Assembly: GCA_030248215.1 (NCBI GenBank) | Contig: JASANG010000809.1 | Coordinates: forward strand, 122,208 to 186,207 | DNA from: Enoplolaimus lenunculus | Lineage: Eukaryota; Nematoda; Enoplea; Enoplida; Thoracostomopsidae | Direction: 5' to 3' | DNA length: 64,000 nucleotides | In this document: positions 12,289 to 21,800 of the stretch, in pieces | Layout: each line of letters starts with the position of its first letter | Position numbering within the stretch: position 1 is the stretch's first letter | Program-made: the position numbers and the translations under genes | Notes under the pieces: model-generated | The model's input: the letters and a program-made list of their open reading frames with translations, nothing else | Database searches by the model: none | Told to the model about the DNA's origin: nothing

Positions 12289-14011
12289 ATGGCATGGGAT
12301 ACAGAGATAACCTATAAAATAGCTTTATCAATTAGTTGTATAGAACGATTTCAATCGAAAAGTGTTTTAACTGCATTAATTGCAATTTCATGCCTTTCTT
12401 ATGCTCAGGTCGATGTTTCACGTGGACGCGAAAACCGCGTGGTAAGTGAACATAAATAGATAGGCCCATGTAAACATCAGGGGCGGACCGTTTTCCTGTG
12501 TGACTAGAAAAGAGTAAGCTTAAGCTTCAGAACTAATTGTTTTGCTTGGCTTAGGCTTATGCTTGGGCTTAGGAATATGCTCAATCTTATGCTTAGGCTT
12601 AATAGGCTTAGGAATAAGCTTATAAAATACTGTTCCGCCCCTGTTCTTGACATTGGCCAATAAACAGATGCTTTGAATTTCGCGTACACAGTGAACGCGT
12701 TTGTTGCACATTAAGTTCAGGGCGCATCCAAGACTGTACAATATTCGTCAGGCCAGAGGTTGGTGACGTTTGCATTAGTCGGAACAAAAGCATATAAATT
12801 TGGCACATAAACTGATGTTGGATTGGATCTGCTAAAAAACGATCTGCCGCTAATTTTGTATTGTTTTGGTTTTTGTGCAGACAAAATTGTATGAAAATTA
12901 ACTGTCGTTGATTCCTCAAAAATAACCTAAAACCAAAAATTTTTTACACTTCAAATATATTAAAACTAGCAAAGTACCAGAGTGCAACCGGCCTGCCTCC
13001 GGCTTCGGCACAATTTTTGCCGGAAGTTCCTGCAATTTCGGTAGTAAAATTTTGCATAATTTTTCAAATTTTATCTGTTTAGCGCGTTTCGTTTTACTTT
13101 TGTCACCAATTTTTAGGAAGGAATTTGCGAAATTTCACGGAAAATTAGCGTAAGATCAAACAACTTAACATCTTGCAGATTTTGGCTATTTTACTACCAA
13201 ATTTCGCCTTACCTCCGGCTCCGGCAAGTTTCATTGACCTCCAGCTCCGGCTCCAGTATATTTCACCTCCAGTTGCACCCTGATAATTAACCATCATTTC
13301 TGCTACTGTATTTCGCATCACCCCCGGCTTCACCTTCGGCTCCGGCAAGTTTCGTTGACCTCCGGCTCCGGTATTTTTCACCTTCAGCTGCACCCTGCAA
13401 AGTATATAAACACTGTTTTAACTACCTAATTTCACTTCATCTCCGGCCCCGACAAATTTTGTCAATGTCTAACTTCGAAGCTTTTTAGCTCCGGTTGCAC
13501 CACCCTGGTACTTAAGTAACACTGTTTCCAAAAACTGAACATTCCGACGTACGGCAAGCGATATAACATCCCGCCCCGTAGCTTGACTTCCGACCGCTAA
13601 TTGGTCAGAAAATAGTGTTCCATCGATGGCAGGGCATCCAGTACATTATGAAACGAACTAATGCTTGTCTAAAAGTTATTATCACAAATTTCATTTTTGC
13701 AGCTATCCAGGCCCACAATAAACACTCTACGTTCTCACCGCAGTAACCTTGATCAAAGCGTATCAGTTGCCCCAAATTTCATTCCGCTACCAATATGCGA
13801 TGTTTACGACACTGTACACCACTGCACGCGTGTTATGTTAACACAAAAAGGTGTTGCGCTAATACATCAAGGACAATGGTGCGCTTGTCCATCAGGCTGG
13901 GAATGTCCGCTAGAACCTAGGAAAACGAAATATATCGAGCTGTGCCGGTATTTATATCGCGATCGTGCATGGGACTGTTTAATGAAATGCGTTCCAAATG
14001 ATGTGATATGA
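12289..14011 (+). CDS. Small secreted protein with eight cysteines, family not recognised
   Basis: Two exons join in phase 0: 12289-12441 (donor GTAAGT) and 13703-14011 (acceptor TTTTTGCAG), giving about 153 residues. The first exon ends in a hydrophobic stretch, SVLTALIAISCLSYA followed by QVD, which looks like a signal peptide with cleavage after Ala. The mature part has a basic, Ser-rich linker and a C-terminal domain with eight Cys (ICDVYDTVHHC, WCACPSGWEC, ELCRYLYRDRAWDCLMKC), enough for four disulfides. The chosen Met gives a long n-region of about 24 residues before the hydrophobic core, so the true start may be in an unseen upstream exon. A hormone, defence peptide or growth-factor antagonist is possible; no family match is claimed. 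It converges with SEH1. Confidence 0.6.
12463..12658. mobile_element. MITE with TTAGGC-type repeat core in the intron of the cysteine-rich gene
   Basis: The ends read GGCCCATGTAAACATCAGGG and, inverted, CCGCCCCTG followed by TTCTTGACATTGGCC. The interior is a run of degenerate GCTTAGGCTTA-type hexamers. It begins about 20 bp after the donor of the first coding exon. Near-full relatives are at 26387, 35710, 39490, 43828, 44524 and 45123. The strongly repetitive interior makes open frames on both strands. Confidence 0.7.
12978..13397. mobile_element. hAT-like MITE with CCTCCGGCTCCGG internal repeats
   Basis: It starts CAGAGTGCAACCGG and ends CAGCTGCACCCTG. The flanks CAAAGTAC (12970-12977) and CAAAGTAT (13398-13405) form an 8-bp duplication with one mismatch. 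The interior repeats CTCCGGCTCCGGCAAGTTT-like units. A further end-like sequence, CCGGTTGCACCACCCTGG at 13490-13507, suggests a second, related insertion to the right. It belongs to the same family as 11845-12189. Confidence 0.7.
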
Positions 14012-14500
14012 AAGTTCACGTATAGATACAGAAAAAGAACTAATTTAAAAAATCGTTGATCGAAATCGTGGAATTCAACTGTAGTCTACAACAGCGCAAT
14101 TCACATTCATACAGGATTCGGACGTCCATGCTGCGTACTTGGGTACTTTCCTCACACACACTGATGTACCCGAGAATAAGACTAAGCTAAAGCCTAAGCA
14201 TGTAATTATGTAATATGATTCCTGCGGGAGGACAATCGCCTTTCACAAATTAACAATACTCTTGGAAGGAAAGTAAATAAGTATTTTATGCAGCCCACAA
14301 AAATGAATACTAGTGAAGAGCGTCATTTTATCGACTTCAAAAATGTTATAGGGACAGTATTTGATTATGAATCAATATCTCCAATGCATTTCACTGTTTT
14401 TGACGCATGCGTTTCTAATAATGCTTTATAAAACAATTGTGTCGTAAGTATGCATCAAACTTTTTAAATTGAAAGGAATACTTTCGTTCAAGCAAACCTT

Positions 14501-15622
14501 TAACCCCTTCTCACATTTAGTTGCCTATAGGCAACTCATCGCAGTGTATACGTTAAATAATATATAGCACCGTGTTTAACAATTGCAACACGTATACATA
14601 GTACTAAATCACCACAAGACGTGAGAGCCTCCTCGGGCTCGAGCGTCAAGCTCCTATAGCTGAGTGGAGATGGTATACGCCTCCCACTCCAGTCACTGGA
14701 GTTCGAATCCTAGCATAAAAGTAGGTCTCGGGGGAAAGAGAAAATATTCATGTGAGAAAGGGTTAAGCGAAAGATTTTCAGTTTACTATCTATAACCCCT
14801 TCTCACATTGAGTTGCCTATAGGCAACTCAGCGCAGTGTATATACGTTAAATAATATATATCGCACCGCGTTTAACAATTGCAACACGTATACAACCAAC
14901 ACAAGACGTGAGCCTCCTCGGGCTCGAGCGTCAAGCTCCTATAGCTGAGTGGTGATGGTATACGCCTCCCACTCCAGTCACTGGAGTTCGAATCCTAGCA
15001 TAAAAGTAGGTCTCGGGGGAAAGAGAAAATATTCATGTGAGAAAGGGTTATGCGAAAGATTTTCAGTTTACTATCTATAACCCCTTCTCACATTGAGTTG
15101 CCTATAGGCAACTCAGCGCAGTGTATATACGTTAAACAATATATATCGCACCGTGTTTAACAACTGCAACACGTATACAACCGACACAAGACGTTAGAGC
15201 CTCCTCGGGCTCGAGCGTCAAGCTCCTATAGCTGAGTGGCGATGGTATACGCCTCCCACTCCAGTCACTGGAGTTCGAATCCTAGCATAAAAGTAGGTCT
15301 CAGGGGAAAGAGAAAATATTCATGTGCAAAGGGTTAAGCGAAAAATTTTCAGTTTACTATCTATAACCCCTTCTCACATTGAGTTGCCTATAGGCAACTC
15401 AGAGCAGTGTATATACGTTAAATAATATATATCGCACCGTGTTTAACAATTGCAACACGTATACAATCACCACAAGACGTGAGAACCCCCTCGGGCTCGA
15501 GCGTCAAGCTCCTATAGCTGAGTGGTGATGGTATAGCCTCCCACTCCAGTCACTGGAGTTCGAATCCTAGCATAAAAGTAGGTCTCAGGGGAAAGAGAAA
15601 ATTTTCATGTGAGAAAGGGTTA
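14501..15622. repeat. Four-unit tandem array of a TIR-bounded, tRNA-bearing element
   Basis: Units lie at 14501-14765, 14793-15050, 15078-15336 and 15364-15622, with a period of 285-292 bp. Each starts TAACCCCTTCTCACAT and ends with the inverse ATGTGAGAAAGGGTTA. Adjacent units are separated by a nearly identical ~27-bp spacer (GCGAAAGATTTTCAGTTTAC and onward). Each unit opens with the perfect 20-bp palindrome GAGTTGCCTATAGGCAACTC (first unit off by one base at the edge) and carries a tRNA-like stretch in its right half. Units are highly similar, so the array is recent or kept uniform. Confidence 0.9.
14650..14716 (+). repeat. tRNA-like segment in array unit 1
   Basis: TAGCTGAGTGGAGATGG resembles an A box and GGAGTTCGAATCC a B box. 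The middle CGCCTCCCAC matches the anticodon arm wording of glycine tRNAs with anticodon CCC. The acceptor stem does not close, so this looks tRNA-derived rather than a working tRNA gene. Equivalent segments lie in units 2, 3 and 4 (about 14936, 15221 and 15507). Confidence 0.5.
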
Positions 15623-15762
15623 AATATTACAATAAGTACAGAGTTGGTGGCTTGGAACCGCCCAAATATTTTTAGCAAACCACTAATCCTTCGGTAACTG
15701 CGATAAAACCACTCCTTCCTCAATATGTCAGCTATACTTTGTAAAAAACAATAGCGTCCAGT

Positions 15763-15768
15763 TTTATT
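15763..15768 (-). promoter_or_regulatory. Probable SEH1 polyadenylation signal
   Basis: AATAAA on the minus strand lies about 35 bp beyond the SEH1 stop codon. Confidence 0.6.
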
Positions 15769-15802
15769 CAAATAATCAGTGTTCAATTACATCAATTAAC
15801 AC

Positions 15803-18800
15803 TCAACGACTTGCAACATCCATTTGCTGAGGACTCAATTCGTCAGGATTGATCTTATACACATTTTTCCAATTTTTCATGTAGTTTTCTAAAAACAAAA
15901 ATATTTTCAATAAACGAAAAAATGAATGCAAGCAGTATAATAACCTGAGATATGTTGTAGCTCGTAAAAAACCGGAGCTGAGATTCAGCAACATACAGTC
16001 CGATTGAAAAACGTAATATCCTATTAAATCGATTTTTATAGTTTTACCCTTAGTTTATTGCCCTATAAAAGGTGCTACCCAAGTAATGTTTAGAAATAGA
16101 TAATCACAAGTTCAGTAATCAGAAAACGCCGAATTTTCGGCATCGATTTTTAGTCACAACGTAAATTTACAGCTAACAAACACAAATTGCATACATTGTC
16201 TTAAGCGACCAAACTTGCCTTTCCATAGAAAAATGACTCCAGTTTCGCCGGAAGATGAAAGCACTGTACCGGTCACGTTCCACGAAACCCTCCAAACCAA
16301 ACACTGGTGATCAGTAAGACACGCTATTTTCTCGACAACATAATTTGATGGTTGATCAGGAGAAACATTGAGTACCGAAGCATCGTTTCTATAAATAATA
16401 GAAAAACCAATATGATCTAGTGTTATGTTAATACTTTACGAAGTCGGGCACCTCTGTCTGCAACTGTCCACACATGAGCGCCTGCTGTACCCTTGACGCA
16501 ACGCATCACAAATTAATATTTCAAGATACAAGCGGCGGTGCGGCAAAATTTTAAAAAATACAACTCAACCTTTAGAATTTGCTAACAATCACACTAAATA
16601 AGTTACGGTCAGAAACAAAAGAGCATTTTCCGGTTTGAACTTTTGAAGTTAAAAAAGTTCGTTTGAGAACAGCAAACATAACGTTTTAGAAAACACTGTG
16701 ATAATTCACCACCCACCGGATACAAAATTCTAATACTTACTGCACTGGTTTAATTGCAAATAAAACAACGCCAACATCTTTTGAAGAAGCTACCGCTAGT
16801 GTATGGAATGACCGACCCAAATTTGGTGCGAATGCAACATCGTGAACCGGATCAGTAAACAAATGAGACGAGCCGGGCAATTTATTCCATTTTCTGCAAG
16901 AATAGTAGCTAAATGTCATATGCAATAACAAAATGCACTGCATCGCCTAAACTGATCTTCGATGTATTTAAGGAAGATATAAAAACTGCCTACAGTCAGA
17001 GACTAACATAATATCGAGTACAAAACAGTAGTTAGCACTAGCCACACACAAATGCCATTGTAAATGTACACCAGCCAAACTGTTGGTTCGAATGAAGGTA
17101 ATGTGAAAAAATATCACGTTCAGTAACATTCAACAATATTGAAACTTTAGTATCTTACTTCTGTTGACTTTCAGAGCCCTCTTGAATAATTACTAATTTC
17201 ACGGCGTTATCAGGTCCATCGGTGCTCCCAACGGCAAGCATGGGTGCATGATACCTGAATAGTAAATAATTTGCTTCACAATCAAACACAACTCAGGATC
17301 AAACACAACTCAGGGTAGAAGAAACTATCTGAATAGTTAATAAAAAGAACATCTGTGGCTAGACCTGAAACGTAAAACTGCTCCAATCAGACAAAGATTT
17401 GGATTCTACAAAACCGCGACCTTAGCTTAACATAAAACTGTCTGTTTCAGTCAAACCGTCCATATCGTTCTAGCACTATAAAAACAAAACACTGATGCAC
17501 CAGATTACGAACCTACCTACAAGAGCACATGCTTAATTAACAAGATTAGAGTATAAATCTGTACCATAATATTGCAGCTACGTTTTCAATTTGAACACAA
17601 TTCGTACATGTCTAGTGTTCAACCAGACTTCCAGCTCCGGCTCCGGCAAAAAATTACATCCGGCTATAATGGAGAAGCATGTTTATCTATCCGGTTCCGT
17701 TATATTTTGGCATCCGGTTGAACCTTACGTACCTACAAATTTAATTAAAACACAGTAACCTGGACGGATTCCACGCTAAACAACTACATTGTTGCGCAAT
17801 AGCAGACTGCTTCGAGTTAATGTTGAGACCTTTGATTTCCCGAGCGCTATTAAATGCTTGATGTTCATTGTTAATATTCCACTGTCCTGTGTTCATTACA
17901 TCAGGAGCTTCGTATATACGAACCAATCCGTCTGCGGCGCAACAAGCCTGAAGGTCAAGAGAAAATCAAAATGATACCGCACAAACAAACGTAAACAAAT
18001 AATTAATATGCAAAATTTCGAAGTGGTCGACAAGGGTATAAATTAAATAGTATATTGCAATTTCGACTTAGGATTGCGCTATACTTGACATCCGCACCGT
18101 TCACCACCCGTACGGCGCCGTTCGCGACCCGTACGGCACCGTCCGTCATCCGCACGGCGCTGTCCGTTACCGTTCGTACCATAAGTTATCGTACATGAGT
18201 TATTTACATACGAAACCGCACGGAGACGGAGGCGCCGTATGGGTGACGCACGATGACGGACGACACTGTACGTGTGACGGATGGCGCCGTACGGGTGAAG
18301 GACGGCGCCGTAAGGGTGAAGGACGGCGACGTACGGGTGAAGGATGGCGCCGTACGGGTGACGCACGATGACGGAAGGCACTGTACGTGTGACGGACGGC
18401 GCCGTACGGGTGAAGGAAGGCGCCGTACGGGTGAAGGACGGCGCCGTACGGGTGAAGGACGGCGCCGTACGGGTGAAGGACGGCGCCGTACGGGTGAAGA
18501 ACGGCGCGAAGGCGCCCTACGGGTGAAGGAAGGCGACGTACGGGTGAAGGAAGGCGCCGTACGGGTGAAGGACGGCGCCGTACGGGTGAAGGACGGCGCC
18601 GTACGGGTGAAGGACGGCGCCGTACGGGTGAAGGACGGCGCCGTACGGGTGAAGGACGGCGCCGTACGGGTGAAGGACGGCGCCGTACGGGTGAAGGACG
18701 GCGCCGTACGGGTGAAGAACGGCGCCGTAAGGGTGAAGGACGGCGCCGTAAGGGTGAAGGACGGCGCCGTACGAGTGAAGGACGGCGCCATGCGGGTGAC

Positions 18801-21800
18801 GGACGACGCCGTGCGGGTGACGGACGACGCCGTGCGGGTGACGGACGACGCCGGACGTCAACAAAAGCATAGCGCAACCCTTAAATTCTTCCCGAATATT
18901 TCGCTTCCCGCTGTCAGCTTTGTCCCTTAATAAGAGAAGAGATTTATCAAAACTCCGGTTTGACCTTTACTTTATCCAGGAACTGTGGTGTATGCGTAAA
19001 AATACAAGGTGGTAAACTAAACCTATGATACTGCTGGCACAAAAAGAATCTAGATTCAACTTCCTTAGCCACATGTTAAAATGTTTCACTTTTATGCATT
19101 TAAAAATACGACCAACAAGTTTCGAATGGATACTCCAAAAACATTCAGCAATGTTTTTTGACATGGCGAAAGCGTGTGGCGTAATAAATGTTTTAACACA
19201 AAATTAAAAAATCGAAACCCCGATAACGTACCAACAGCAAACCCAAATGTTTTGGCCCAAATTTGACGTCGGTTACGTTGCTACGACTATCAACTAACTG
19301 CGTCCTTCTCGTCCAATTTCCAGTTTCTTAAAGTTAACTGAAAATTTTAAATCTTCGGTCAAGGCCGTAAACGACTTGAGCCTGAACACTTGCAACACTT
19401 GCACACAAGGATGTTATGTTTTGATCAAATTATGTTCCAACGTTAACTACATTTCGCAGAAAGCAGGGATTCATTTTTTCCGTAACAAGAACAGGAATCG
19501 CAAATATATTACATCACCGAATTTTACTGCTGTTCGGTCGACTGTTTTACGTCTTTTGCGTCCTCCTCAGCCACTTTTCCAAGTGTTATAAAAACATGCA
19601 TCGAATAGTTCTATTTAGATGAAACATAAGTTGTGAAAAGAAGCTGAGCTTTCGCAAAATTTTTCGGACGTATTTCAAGCTCATTGTTAAAAATTTGCCA
19701 CAAAGCGGTGAAATTTTCCGTACCCGCGTCTTGCAGCGCCGGAACAGGAACAGGAATTGAATGTTTGCAGGAATTAGTGGCTGTAGAAGGGCATTAGGTA
19801 GAAGGCATCATAGTCCAAGTGGATATAAAAAACATTGGAGCAGGATTTTTAAATGCACGTTTCAACAAAAAGTTAAACTTAATCGCGCTAATTTGGTACT
19901 ACTTTCTACGATATAATTTTATTTCTACATGGGTGTTAGTATTAAGTCTGCTTGTTGAAGTACTTATATATTATCATTTGGACAAAATTTATAACCGAAT
20001 AGAGTTATTTTGGGTTTAACTGATAGAATAATATAGGGTTATGTTATACTTTTCAGTAGAGAAGGGGGTCCCAGTTAAAAAAGCGATACCGAGACCCAAC
20101 CTATCGAGAAAGAGAATTTTAGTCTCGTTCTGGATCAATTTTTAACCGTTACCAAAAATAAGAATATCATTTTCTAACAAATAGTTATGAATCTATTTAA
20201 TCTGCTCAGAATTACCATTTCATGAAATTAAACCAATAAATCGCCGCCAAACGTTTATTTATGACTTGGCCACTGTCCCCATACCCTTCGAACACAGTCA
20301 AATATTGTGATTTTGTACTTAATTGATAGAACCGAAACCCAACCTCCCGAGACAGAAACTTTTATCTCGTTCGAGGTCAATTTTTAACCGTTACCAAAAA
20401 TAAGAATAAGATTGTTTTTAATCTGCTCAGAATTGCCGTTTCATGCAATTATACCAATAAATCGCCGCCAAACTTTATTTTTATTTTATTTATTACTTGG
20501 GTACTGTCCCCATACCTTTCGAACAGACTCGTGGCAAATCCGTGTCTCATAACACCCTCACACCCTCGGTATAGTCTACAATAAAATAAGTATTTTGGGC
20601 TTCCTTTCAAAAACAGAATTTTGAATAACCGGTGGGGGTCGTTATATTTGTCAAATCGCTTTATAACCAGATAGCGGTGTTCCACAATGGTTCGCTGTCT
20701 GTGTTGGTGGGCGAAATGAGCAGGTATTTCTGGGCCAAAGCTGCGATCTAAGGAAAATTTGTGATTGCTTATCGCTTTTTCACCTCTTTGTTCTCGCTTT
20801 GCAAACCACCGGACTAAAATAGAGAGACCGAGACCATCCAAATCCCGCATCCTTTCTATTCAGCAATATTGATATATCCGGCAATGCTGAACATGTACTG
20901 AAAAACTATTTGAATACCAACCAAACTCTTCCCATATCGTCACAGTACGATCAAACGAGCAGCTCGCGAGAACTTGTCCAAATTCTGGATGCGCCCACGA
21001 CAATTTCCAAACTGAACCGGTGTGACTCTAAAGAACAAACCATACTATATAAAATGGTCAAAACTTTGCACATGCTGCTTGACAATGTATTGTATATATA
21101 ATAAAGTAGTATCCAGAAAAATGGCTTATTGCTGTTAACATTGCGTGGTTAAAACTAAGCACAGGGACGAACGACGAAAACATTAGAGCCGGCGGATAAG
21201 TATTGTATATGTAACGCACAATGTGTCCTATGCTCGCCTCCAGCATACGCGTCGACGAATACTAGACGATAAAAGTAGTTGGAGGGACAGGGCGAACTGC
21301 GTGGTGTCCCGTCAGCCTCCTTATGCGTGCGTTTCCAGCCAGCTGCTCAATAAAAAGTTCTGAAGTTTTCAAACCGTTTTCCTCTGATTAATACATATGT
21401 ATAAAAAGTTATATATACATCAATCAAAAATGTTATGCTTATGCTTACCTTCCAACTTGCACTAAGCTCCCAATTGCCATTTTCAGATCTATCAAAAACC
21501 TAAACAGTTTATAAATGTACCACAGATTAAAGTTTTAGTATTCCATTTGCAAATCACAATACAAACGAAGTACGAACAGCAACCAAAATAACTTAAACTT
21601 ATCCAACAGGTTACAAAAATGTATTACCTATTTGCCAACCACACAATTTCGCTATTATTTCCAGTACCTACCATGCTGGCTTCTCCACAGCTTGAAAATT
21701 TCCGCCGGGGGGCGTTTCCTGGGGGGCAGCTGATTTTGCTGGGGGGCAGTTTTCCTGGGCCCCCAGATGATCTGGGGGGTCCTGGGGGCAGGCTTAAAAT

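Larger units (their letters stand above)
14012..15802. other. Convergent gap between the cysteine-rich gene and SEH1
   Basis: Apart from the tandem array at 14501-15622 and the SEH1 polyadenylation signal near 15763, nothing else is recognised. Confidence 0.6.

Noticed and set aside
12016-12459. A 147-codon open frame beginning inside a MITE
   Set aside because: Its first part is hAT-like MITE and spacer sequence. Only its end (from about 12289) overlaps the signal-peptide exon, and it reads past a clear donor at 12442.
14650-15570. Four true tRNA-Gly genes
   Set aside because: The A and B boxes are there, but the acceptor stem does not close in any unit.
14501-15622. A CRISPR-like array
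   Set aside because: The repeats are far too long, the spacers are identical rather than unique, and the context is a spliced animal genome.
18200-18930. Four overlapping long open frames (up to 225 codons) on both strands with heptapeptide repeats
   Set aside because: They are read-through of a 21-bp minisatellite whose unit is a multiple of three and lacks stops. They lie in a SEH1 intron and none has splice or start context.
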